Source: Tenrec ecaudatus
Lineage: Eukaryota; Chordata; Mammalia; Afrosoricida; Tenrecidae
Assembly: GCF_050624435.1 (NCBI RefSeq)
Contig: NC_134539.1
Coordinates: 141,518,025 to 141,582,024 of the forward strand
Direction: 5' to 3'
DNA: 64,000 nucleotides
Part shown: in pieces, positions 27,501-39,500 of the stretch
How the letters are laid out: each line of letters opens with the position of its first letter
How positions within the stretch are numbered: the first letter of the stretch is position 1
Notes under the pieces: model-generated
What the model saw: the letters and a program-made list of their open reading frames with translations, nothing else
Databases searched by the model: none
Told to the model about the DNA's origin: nothing
Program-made: the position numbers and the translations under genes

Positions 27501-30500
27501 TCATGAAGCCTGACATAGAGTTAATATCAAAGTGAGTTTGAGATGCATGGGAAGACATTCCAGAAGACATGGTGTGACATGCCTTCCAGAAATGTAGTAT
27601 TAGTAATGCTATGGATGGCAGTGAAGACTGCGCTTTGCATGAAAATGACAGCAATGATGGTGATGACGGCGATCTCTGTGAGGACAGCGTCTATGATGAC
27701 CTCACACCAGCTGAAGCTCTGCATTGGGATACAGATGATGAGGAATCCAGTTTTGAAGGATTTTAACTCTTTACATTTTAGCTTGGTTGCTGATTGAGCT
27801 CAGGGAATAGTACTCTGAAGGTATCATTGTTGATACCTTATTGTTTTTGTTGAACCTATTTTCCACTTAATGTGCTTGTTTACTAATGTTAAATGACTTT
27901 TTGTCCTTTTATTTATGTTTTTTATTTAAAATAAATATTTAAATACATTACCCCACTGATGTCTCAATTTTTAGTGATTTTATTTTCATTTGTTTTGATA
28001 ATTGAAAATCACCAATAACTTCTGCATTTTCCATCCTAGGCTTATACTCGAGTCAATCAGGTTTTCTGGTTTCCCAGGTAATGATTAGGTACCTCAGCTT
28101 ATACTTGAGTATATACGGTATTTGCTATGAATAATTCATTGGTTTAGCAAAATTCGCTTATGTGATCTCCAGCTTCATTTCTATCACAAAGTCCATATTT
28201 TCCAACTACTGTTCCTTCCTCTTTGTTTCCAATGTTTACATTCCAATTACCAATAATTATCAATGCATCTTGATTACATGCTTGATCAATTTCTGACTGA
28301 AGACAGTGGTAGACTCCTTCAAATTCTTCATCACTAGCTTTTGTGGTTGGTGCATAAATTTGAATAATAGCTGTATTGATTGTATTTCTTTGAAGGCAGA
28401 TAGATATCATGGACAGTATTGTACTACATGATTAATTTTGCAGTGTACTTTTTGATAATGAATTTTACGTTATTCCTCTTGATTAGTTATTCTTGGCATA
28501 GTAAATCATATGATTTTCTGATTTTAAGTGGCCAATACTAGTACATTTCAGCTTACTAATGCCTAAGATATTGATCTTTATGTATTCCATTTCATTTTTG
28601 ATGATTTCCAATTTGCCTAGATTCATGCTTCACGTATTCCAAATTCCAATCATTAGCAGCGTTTTTCTGCCACTGTTTCACTTCACCTTGAGTCATCAGT
28701 AAATGAAGATCCTGAAGGCTCCCCTCCCACAGGCTTTACCTCACTGAAGACACCATGGTAGACTTCACTTTGAGAAATTAGCTCCACCCCAGTCACATTT
28801 TGAGTGCCCTCTGACCTGAGTGGCCCATCCTCTGACACTAATGTTCTGCTTCCATTCAGGAAGCCTTCAATATCTGACAGTGTTTCAAAGCGGTGCATAA
28901 GGTTCCCAGCAGCTCCTTCCTCTGTAATGGGGAGCCAAGTCCATCTTTGTTGTCTGTTTTTAGTGTGAAAGCTCTGTTGAAGCCAGTTCACCTTGGGTGA
29001 CCCGGCTGCCATTTGAAATCCCAGTGACATCGCTTCCAGCACCACAGCAGCATTCAAGCCACCACAGTCTGACAAACTGACAGACATCTTATGGCTGTTC
29101 TTTTTAGCTTATCAAAATAGTAGTTGCTGATTCTCCACTATCTAAGAATCAAAAACTGATCCTATGAAAATAGGCAACTTTTGAGCTTCATACTTTTATC
29201 ATCTGGGGTTTGTTTCCCTATATGACAATGCATGTAAACATGTTGTTGAAACATGCACATGGGTCAAAAGGCAGTTGTGTTAACTGAACAGTGGAATATG
29301 GCATGGTTTAAAATCAGAAAAAGTGTGTGTCAGAGTTGTATCCTCTCACCACACTTATTCATTCTGCATGCTGAGCAAATCATCAGAGAAGCTGGATTAT
29401 GTGAAGAAGAATGTGGCATCGGTATTGGAGGAAGGCTTATTAACAACCTGTGGAATATAGATGATACAACCTTGCGGGCTGAAAGTGAGGAGGACTTGAA
29501 GCACTTCCTGATGGAGATAAAAATTGCGGCATTCAGTATGGATTGCAGCTCAATATAAGGAAGACCAATTCTTCACAACTGGGATGATAGGTTCAGTGGA
29601 GAAAAGGTTGAAGTTGTTGAGGGTTTTGTATTGCTTGGATCTACAATCAGTGCTCCTGAAAGCAGCAGTCAAGAGGTCAAAAGATGAGTTCCATTAGATA
29701 AATCTGCTGCACAAGACAGTTTTAGAGTGTTGAAGAGCATAGGCGCTACTTTGAGCACTGAGGCTCACCTGATCCATATGTGGTGTATTCAGTTGCCATA
29801 TATTCATGTGAAAATCAGATATTGAATAAGAAAGACTTGAAGAATTGGTGTGTTTGAATTGTGATGCTGGAGAAGACCATTGAAAGTATCGTGGGCTGCT
29901 TAAAAGGACAAACCGATCTATCTTAGATGAAGTACAGTCAGAGTGCTCTTTAGAGGCAAGGCTGGTGAAACTTTGGCTAACATACTTTGGACATGTTGTG
30001 ATGACAGACATGGCCCTAGAGAAGGATGCCACATTTGGTAAAGTGGAGGGGCAGAGAAGGAGAGGAAGTTCCTCACGGGGATGGACGGACACCTTGGCTG
30101 CCACTTAGGGGCTGTATCATAGGAACAGTACTGAAGATGGCACAGGACTGAGCAGTGTTTCATTCTGTTGTACCTAAGGCCACTGTGGGTTGGACCTGAT
30201 TCAATGGCTCCTAATAACAACAGGAGGATTCTTTCCTCCATGAACTTTTAGGTTAGAATAAAATTCTAAAGTTAGTACATGCTACTCCATTTCTTGACTC
30301 TGTTACATTTCTGAGTGGATATATTTCAGAGTGTATATTTTTATATGTTTTCTTACAGATCATGGGAAAGTTGAAATAAAACACCTTTTGGATGGAATGA
30401 AAGCTTTTACAGGTAAATAAAAGATTACTTTTTTATGCTTAAAAATATTTTACTGACAGGCATTGATAATCAAAAGTAATTTAGAGATCTATCTCTAGCA

Positions 30501-33500
30501 TGCATCTGCTAGGACCTGGTCTTAAGGTACACTAGTAAACTCTTCCAGGGAAATCTGTAAACCATGGAAACTTTAAGGCAGAAACCTGTCAGATAAGGAA
30601 AACTCAAATATTGTTCATGGAAATGAGTGATAGAAAAGTGGTAAGACAAAGGCAGAGACCTTTCAAGACGCAAAAAAACAAGGCAGTACTGTTGAGTTTG
30701 GGGCTTCACCAGGTTGCCTGAGTTTTTAATTAGTCTCAAAGTACTTTCTTATTTCTCTTGTGCTTTCTTAACTTTTTCCCATTGGTCGTTTAAGAGTATG
30801 TTGCTTCATTTTTGCATATTTGTGCATAGTCTAATTTTTTTATCATTTGTTTCTATTTTTACTCCATTGTGGACAGAAAGATACTTTATATGATTTCAAG
30901 CAGTGCATAATATTTCTCTTTGCCTCTGATAACAATTTTGACTTAAAGTTTGTTTATTATTAGCATAACTACCTACCTCTCTTTTGGCTACTATTTGCAT
31001 GCAATATCTTTTCCATCATTTCATTTTTAACCTATTTGTGTTTTTACATCTAAAGCATATCTCTCATAGATAGTGTATATTTGGATCATTTAAATAATTT
31101 AATCTGGCAATTTAAATCTTTCAATTAAGGAATTTTACCCATTTGTATTTAAAATAATTACTCATAAGGGATAACTTATCTATCTCATTTTTTTTTATAT
31201 GTCTCTTTTTTGGTTCCTCAAATAAACCATTGCTTCTTCTTTTATGTTTAAGTATGTTTATAGTGTAATGTTATAATTCATTTTCCTATATATATCATTT
31301 TAGTTATTTTTCTTGGTTGTTACTTAGAGATTACAATTAATATCTTAAATTGGTAACTATCTAGTTTGAGCTAATAATAGTTTTAGTAGTATTCAAAATC
31401 TGTGCCTGTATCATTCACTGTCTCTTCCTTTTAATGATGCTATTTTCACAAATTGCATCTTTATACATGCTTATGTCCATTGACATAGATTTATAATGAT
31501 TGTTTTATGCATTTTTCCTTGAAATCACATAGGAAAAGAGAGGTGTTACAAACCAAAATATATAGTAATACATAAAACCACTTTTCTGTCCTGAAAGCAG
31601 TAGGTGAAACCAAGGCAAGAACTCTTTGTCATTCCTTTAGGGAATCCCCATACACGTTGAAACAGACAAACATAATTTGTAGGACACAAATCCACACTGC
31701 TGCCTGATACTAGGTATTCACAATCAAGAATGGATCCTACTATCTTAAAGACTACCACCAAACTGGGCAGGGAGGAGTAGAGTGAGGCTAAGTTAAAACA
31801 CTGCTGTGTTTGGCACCTTTTTGGTATTTCATTGTTTGCTTGGTTGTTTTAAATCTTTGACTTTTAAATTAATACTGTTATATTTATACTTTTAAATGTC
31901 AGTCTTTCATGTAAAGTCTAAAATGTAGGAATGACATTTTAGATTTTTTTCTTTTTCTGGAAAATTATTTCCTGGATTTAATTTTACATAATTTAGGATT
32001 TAATAATTCATTTAAAATTCTCTATCTTAACCCTGAGGAGCCCTAGTGACATAGTGTTTTACTCTTTGGGCTGCTAACCACAAGGTCAGTAGTTTGAAAC
32101 CACCAGCTAATCTGCAGGAGAAAGATGACGTTTTCTACTCTTACAACGAGTTACAGTCTCAGAAACTCATAGGGGCAGTTCTTTACAGGGTCACTGTGGG
32201 TCGGAACCAACTCAGTGGAAGTGGTTAATTTTTGGTTTGGGTATTAATATCAAAATCTGAATGAAAAGTAACATGATTCACTAATTATTTCAGGATCATA
32301 AAGACGATAAACAGTAAATTATGGCAGAATATATATATTTCCCATCTCTGTTATTTTAATTCATTAGCCCATTATAAAAAACAAAAATGAAAACTTATTC
32401 TCTGTTAGTCAGACTTATGCCCTACATTAAGAGATCCTTCTTTTGATAGTATCTTCTTTTTAGTGATTCCTTATAATTCTGTGCAGTTAAATGTTTCGTT
32501 TTGTTTTTACATTTCTTTAAATAGAGGATGGTGTATTAGAGGCAAACATGAATTTTTCATCATTTTGTAGAATGGCTAGAAAGCTTAAAGTATTTAAATT
32601 TCATTGATATTCTTTTGTTTTTCAAAGGAAAAAAGGTTCATTACAGTGACCTAGAGAATATGCTGGGAAACATGGGGATTGAATTTACAGACAAGGAACT
32701 CAAGAATCTGCAGGAATCTCTGCCAGTTGATGGTGAGCTATGTGACTGCCAGTGCACCTTCTAGGGAGTGTAACTTTATAGTCTTGCACAGTTTTCAATG
32801 CTTTTACTTTAGATTCTTTTAAATAATGCAAAGAAGTATTAGAAAAAATTAGTCATTTAGGTTTCATTTTATGTTTTATCAACCCTTTTGCCCTTAGAAT
32901 CTAGGTATCAGCATACTTGTTCAGATAACAGATGTTCCTAATCCTAAAAACTAAAAGGAAGGAAGCCATGGAGAGTGAGAGATGAGTCAAGGAAAGAAAG
33001 AGGAGAAGCCAGGAGGAATGGGAAACAAAAGACAGTGTCTCCGTTTAGTGCTCAGACCCATCAGTCGACCAAAAGGAAAACAAACAAAAAACTCCACAGA
33101 TTTGTCATACTTAGTTTCCTTTCCATGACTCCATTTCAAAATTTAATGGTCTGAGCGAACACATGTCTCATCTAGCCATAAGTACTTGTCTTACGGAAGT
33201 TATCAACTAGCTCCACTGAGCTAGTTTTCACACGATTTCCTTCTGACATGAATGGTTCCTTTCTTTACAGCTGCCGGAAATGTGTTTCGGAATAGGGTAT
33301 TAAAGGCCATGAAATCTGCCAAGGGTAAGTTAAAAGCCCGATAGGAAAGTCTTAAATCTTCATTATTCATAGATCACTTAGATGATGAGTCTTGCCTGTC
33401 TTCCTGTATGAGGGACTTCAAAAAATCCAGGGAAAATAGAACTGAGAAATAATGGAATTTGTCCATGAACTTTTGAGGCCTCCTTACATTCATCACAATA

Positions 33501-36500
33501 ATATTTTATACTATGATGTCTCAACAGATTTTTTCCCAGAGAATCCATATTTATAACGAGGGAATCTAAACAATATGCAAAAAATATGAAGAGCATGATT
33601 GCCAAAATTTCAGGCAATTATTTAAGGGTATCTCACAGAAGAAAAGCTTGACAATTTGTTTACAACCAGAAAACCTATGGAGAAATTTTACTCTGTAATA
33701 CATGGAGTTGTCATGAGTTGGAATCAACTCAATGGCAACAGATCTCTGTGTGTGTGAGTGTGTAGAAATAATATGTTTAACTTTAACTAGAATGTCAATC
33801 CACAATGTTCTCATAGCAACCCTGTAAGGTAGAATAGAACTGTCCCTGTTTCCAAGACTGTAACTTTCTTTTTTAAAACAAAACAAAACAAAACAAAACA
33901 TTTTACTGGGGGCTTGTACAGCTCTTATCAGAATCCATCCATCCATGTGTCAAACACATCTGTATATATGTTGCCATCATCATTTTCAATACATTTTCTT
34001 TCTACTTGAGTCCTTGGAATCAGCTTCATTCCCGCCCTTCCTGAACTCTCCCTTCCTCATGAACCCTTGATAATTTATACACTTTTTTCATGTCTTACAC
34101 CGACTTCTGTCTCTCTTCATTCACTTTTCTATTATCCGTCCCCTTGGGAGGGGGGTATATGTAGATCATTGTGATCGGTTTCTCCCTTCTCCCCCCACTT
34201 TCTCCTTGCCCTCCTGGTATTGCTACTCTCATTATTGGTCCAGAGGGGTTTATTTTCTGGATTCTCTGTGTTGGGAACTCTTATCTGTACCAGTGTACAT
34301 GTTATAGTCTAGCCGGATTTGTAAGGTAGAATTGGGGTCATGATAGTAGTGGGGAGGAAGCATTAAAGAAACTAGAGGAAAGTTGTATGTTTCATTTGTG
34401 CACTTGACTGACTTGTCTTTCCTTGTCTACAGATGGGCTTTGGGTTTCCACCCCCCACTTACCTTCATTCACATTGATATGATTTTTCTGTTCTGGGTCT
34501 TTGATGCCCGATACATGATTCCATTGACATCTCATGATCACACAGGCTGGTGTGCTTCTTCCATGTAGACTTTGTTGCTTCTCGGCTAGATGGCTGCTTG
34601 TTTAACTTTAAGCCTTTAAGACCCCAGATGCTATATCTTTAAGACCCCAGATGCCATCACTTTTCTTCACCACATTTTTTTTTATGTACCTATTTTATCT
34701 TCAATGATTGTGTCGGGAAGGTGAGCATCACAGAATGCCGGGTTATTAGAATAAAATGTTCTTGCATTGAGGGAGTACTTGAGTAGAGGCCCAATGTACG
34801 TTTGCTACCTTAATACTGAACATAGAAGTATATGTACATAGATCTATTTCCCTATCATTATATATAAATATATTTACATATGTCTATACCTGTATTTACA
34901 CCTCTATAAATGCCCTTTGCCTCCTAGTTCTTTCCTCTATTTCCTTTTACTTTTCTCTTTTCCCCACTATCATATTCAGCCTTCATTCGGGTTACAATAA
35001 TTCCTCTCAGCTACGTTGCTCTTGATCAAGTCCCATAAGGCATCCTATGCCCTCCTCATCATTGATTTTTAGATCACTTGTTTTTCCTTTGTCCCTGGGT
35101 TTGTTGACACCCCCACTTCTTTTCCCCTACCTCTTCCTCCTATGTCCCCATGAACTGCCAGCCCAGTTTTTTGCTTCTCTAGATTGTTTATCCCACCTAT
35201 CTTAACTAGATAGACATGCAGAGACAATAATAAGCACAAAAGCAAGACAGCAAAGCAAAACAACAAAAGAAAAAAATAAAACAACAACGAAACCAGCGAC
35301 AAAAATAGAAAAGCCTATAAGCTGTTCCAGATCTGTTTGTTGACCTTTAGGAGTGTTTTCCCATCGGATCTGATTGGGTGCCGCACCTGGCCCCAAAGTC
35401 TATTTTTGGTTCCCCAAGGACTTCATTGCTTTGTTCCTCTTGCTGTTCTGTTGTATGCCCTTAATGTTGCACCCTGGTGTGGTGGGGTCAGATCGGGCAC
35501 AATTCCCACACTGTCTCCAGTGTTGTCCTCTGTAGTGCTATGGGACAGTGAGGAACCTTATATCTCATAGTGGGGACTGCCCTATGGTCCTCTCTGTGCA
35601 TTGGCTGCTCTCAGCAGGAATATTGTCCTTGGGGCTTGGTGGACCAGGATGTGTTCTACTCTCTCTCTTTCCCTCTTTATCTGCTCCTGTGTGCTCTGAT
35701 CAGATGTGTTCCTCCTCTCTGAGCTATAGCTTTAGGTGGGGAATGGTTGGTTGTGGTGGGTGTTCATGTAGTTGGGATTGGGGCTGGCCCACAGACCTCT
35801 CTGTTGGTTCACTGCTTCATGCTGGCATATAGCATTCACATCTTGGGACACTGAGTAGACGTTTGGTCCCTCTCTCCCTCTACTGTGGAGATATAAACAA
35901 TATCCTCCCCTTGAGTGAGTTAATGCCCGTTCCCCCCTACCCATGTATTTTTGAATATTTTTCTTCAAAAAATTTGCCTTTCCCCATCCAATTTGATATC
36001 ATTCTTAGTGATACTTACTTTTGACCATATATTCTTGTTTACTAATAAAAATGTAGCTAATCATTCATTCATCATATATTTGTTAAGAGCCCAGGATGTT
36101 TTAGACACGTGGACTATTATCAGTGAATAAAACTTGCAAAGCCCCAACTTTTATATCACTTGCAGCCTAGTTGAGGGTGAAGGAGAAGGACAATTAAGAA
36201 TAAAAATAATAGATTATTAAAATTTGCAGTATGCTCAGATATTATGCATAGTGTAGGGGAAAATCAGAACACCATAACAGAAGCTAGGGGAGAGGGGAAG
36301 GGTCTTTCAGAAAGCAATGGGTAAGCAAAACTTGAAGGAAATGAGGGATCTAGCCAGGTGAGCTTGCTTAAGTTATTCAATATCTCAGGATCTCAGATTT
36401 TATCTGTGAAATTGGGATGATATTATACCAGATTCTAGGATTTCTGTGAGGATTAAATTAGTAAAACATGTAATTCAGAAAAGTTTCTGGCACTCTTTCC

Positions 36501-39500
36501 AGGAAGAGTCTTGAGGAGATGAGGAGTAGCAAATAGAGGCTCTAAGTTAAGAGTATTCCTTGCATCTCTGATAGCATTCATGAAGTCCATGTGGACTGGA
36601 GAAATCAAAGGAGAGGAGGAAGCCATCAGAGTATTCTTGAAGTTTTTGATAACTTCCAGGAGACCCAGATGATTAATAAGGAGAGATGTAAGGTGAAGGC
36701 ATGAGAGATAGAATGAAGATTAATGAAGGTTTGTTTGTTTTTACCCAAAAGAATGGCAATTGACTTAAATTTTAAAAGGGTGACCCCTGGTTCTGATGTA
36801 AAAATAGATTATAGAAGCAAAAGAATGGAAGCAAGGAACCAGTAAGATGTTCTTACACCTGTATAAGCAAGACATGGTGATAGTTCTCAGCAGGGTGGTG
36901 GCAGTATTTACCCACGGTCATGAAGTAGATTTTGACTCGTAGTGACCTTCTAGAGCAGAGTAGTACTGCTCCTTAGGGTTTCTGACACAGCAATTTTTTA
37001 ATGGGAACTCACAGCCTCATTTTTTCTCCTGCTAAAGGGTAGTGACTGTCAATTGCCAACATCACAGTTAGTGGGCCAACCCTTAACCCATTGCGCCACC
37101 AGAGCTCCTTGATGGCAGTATATTAAAAGAAAAAAAAAGGTCACTTAGCCAGAGGGCACCTCAAGATAGCTGGGATCAAATGGCCAGTGGAGAAGGGAGA
37201 ATGCTGTCTGCTGCTGAGTGGTAGCCATGCAGACTTGGGGGGAGATCCCCCTGAGAGGGAGATGGCCCTGTCAGAGCGATCAGGTTTACTGATGGGGGAG
37301 GAGCAGCCCAGGAGAGAGAAGAGGGAACCATCAAGTTTGGGCAAACATAGGAGCATGTCTGTTGGGGGCAGGGAAGGGAGGCCTGATCACCAGGTGTGGG
37401 GGAGGAGAGACTGATGATGCTCTTGGGATCATTAGGTAGGGAGGGTCTTTAGTGACGTGCAGCATGAGGGCAGAACTGACCAAAGGCATCTGGGGGTAAC
37501 CTGGGGAACTAAACCAGGTGCCACAGAACGCTGGGACACTAACTCCTGACCTTCGGGGTGCACATCATGCTCCAGAGGCTACATTGGTGAGACCCCAAGT
37601 GGGAACTCCCTGGGTGAACTGGACTCTACTCCAGACAGACTTGTCACCTGAGGACTTGAGCTGGAAAACACGAGGTGTCTGAGGTAGAAGAAAACAGCTG
37701 TACCAAGAGCGGCATACTGTTGGTTGGTGAACAAACAAGGTCTTGGTGCAGCAACTCCCAGTCTGTGGTATTAAGACATGTGTTATCTCAGCCACCCTGT
37801 GACGACCATTCTGTTACATACATTCTGTTTATGCTTGTTACATTAGAGTGGTTCTCAGAGGTGTGTTGCCATTGGGGCTCACTCTTTTGAAGCTGCGTTA
37901 TTTGTTTCTTTATTTTTGGGGAAATGAAACCCAGGGATGTTGAGCCTACCCATAAAGAAAATATAACAAGGATGTGTTAGGCAGGGTTCTTATAGAAACA
38001 AAACCAGGACACATATGATTACATCTAATCATGTGTATATATAACTAGAAGGACTATAACAGCTAGTTATACCACACTTCAGTACAGAGGGCTCAGTTCA
38101 ACTCACTTCTGTGGAACAGTTAATATACTGAAGATTCTTCAATTCAAGTGGGCTCTCAGTCCAAGATCAAAAAAGTAGGCAGTGGAGTCTGTCCTCAGGC
38201 AACACAAGGCAGAGTTGGCCACAGGCAGCAGACAGCAGAGTGGGGCAGCAGCAGTAAGTAGCACCTGAGCATGCCAAGAGGCTCTGATGGGGTGTCAAGT
38301 TCTAGCAATGTAAGCATGGCAACCAGATCCACTAGCAGCACAGCAAGGCTACTAGATCCACAGGTTGGCTCAGCTCACCTGTTAGTATAGTACAAGGTTG
38401 AGGCAAAGGACTAGCTCACCCAGTAGCACACTGGTCAGATCACCAAGGAGAAAGAGAGATGGGAAGCCAGCTTTGGAAAGCATTTATCTCGGTCGCCCTC
38501 CAGTCAAGCTGCAGCCTAATTAAACTCAGGTCATATGTTGAGTTGGCACAATAAACCTGACTAAGGGTCTGGAGGAAGGGGTTATTGAGGGGTGAGGGAG
38601 ACAAGAGGGAGATGCTGTCAAGAAGTCCAGGAAGGAAAAGTATGTTTTGGAAAACATGAATGAGTATGCAAGCAATTGTACAGTTAGATTTGACATGATT
38701 GAACTATGGAACAATACGACATATGAATTGGCTTCCAAACTACAGCAAATTGATTGAACATAAAATAAATAAATAAAATAAAAGCATAGATCCAGGAATG
38801 GGTTTTGGGCTCACACTAAATCCTAGCCCCAACTCAATAACAATCAATTCTTACACCACGGCCCTGCTCGATACTCACCTTCCTGAAATGATCACTGAAG
38901 ATAAGGGTGCTACAGCAAAGTGTGCTAAAGAAACCAGATAAGTGCCCAGCTATCAATTGGAATAATTTCTGGGGTCTTAAAGGCTTATATTCAAACAAGT
39001 AGTCATCTAAACGAGGAGTCGACTAACCCCTCATGGAAGAAGCACACGAACTTTTATGATCCAAAGATGACAACTACAAAACTAGATTCTGGTGAGGAGA
39101 AGAGCATCAGAGCAAAAATGATGAACCCTAAATCTGTGGAGGCTCTGGGAGATGGTGAGAGATCTGCAGAGCATCTGGTCAGACCGAGCCACTGGCACAT
39201 CAGCTCTAGTCACAAGCAAGAGTCTTGACCAGCTTTGCTATCAGGCAGAGACCATTGTAATCTTGATTATGCTGGATCTAACTCGATACTGGCCAGCTGA
39301 CCACCCTGTAGACGCAATTTGAATTTGTTCTGGGTGCAAGTATATTTTACTGGTTTAATGACAGATTTCTTCCCTCGCTTCTTGAATATTGTTGGGGGTC
39401 TGTTCCTCCTTACACATTATTAGTGTCTGTGTATTATTGTTTCTACCCTTACCAGCTTAGCGTGATTTTGTTTTCTATTGAGTCTCCCAGCTGTGAGGCA

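Larger units (their letters stand above)
22595..29092 (-). mobile_element. Near full-length RTE/BovB-type LINE, antisense, with five nested insertions
   Basis: Its 3' end is at the left ('gttaggtgccattgagtc') and its 5' region at the right. After removing the inserts at 22674-23134, 23696-23908, 24979-25758, 25930-26837 and 27151-28120, about 3.2 kb remain, a plausible full-length RTE. Coding traces on the minus strand: an APE-type endonuclease piece at 28144-28410 (IQIYAPTTKASDEEFEG, then IIIGNWNVNIGNKEEGTVVG, with the catalytic D of GDWN replaced by N) and a 134-codon open frame at 28683-29087. Much of the reverse transcriptase is in decayed frames. Probably dead as an autonomous element. 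Confidence 0.75.

Noticed and set aside
27543-27797. 84-codon frame rich in methionine inside the pogo-like element
   Set aside because: It is a shifted frame over the transposase tail; the frame with the DAWEDIP and KCSISNAMDG motifs is the meaningful one.
29694-30104. 136-codon antisense open frame
   Set aside because: Exact antisense of the 3' part of a sense RTE copy.
32034-32110. tRNA-like head of AfroSINE copies as possible tRNA genes
   Set aside because: The head belongs to a dispersed SINE with a fixed body and tail; no cloverleaf with intact arms was evident.
37187-37414. 75-codon frame in a GC-richer patch, possible exon of another gene
   Set aside because: No splice sites in suitable positions, overlapping frames on both strands, no recognised domain.
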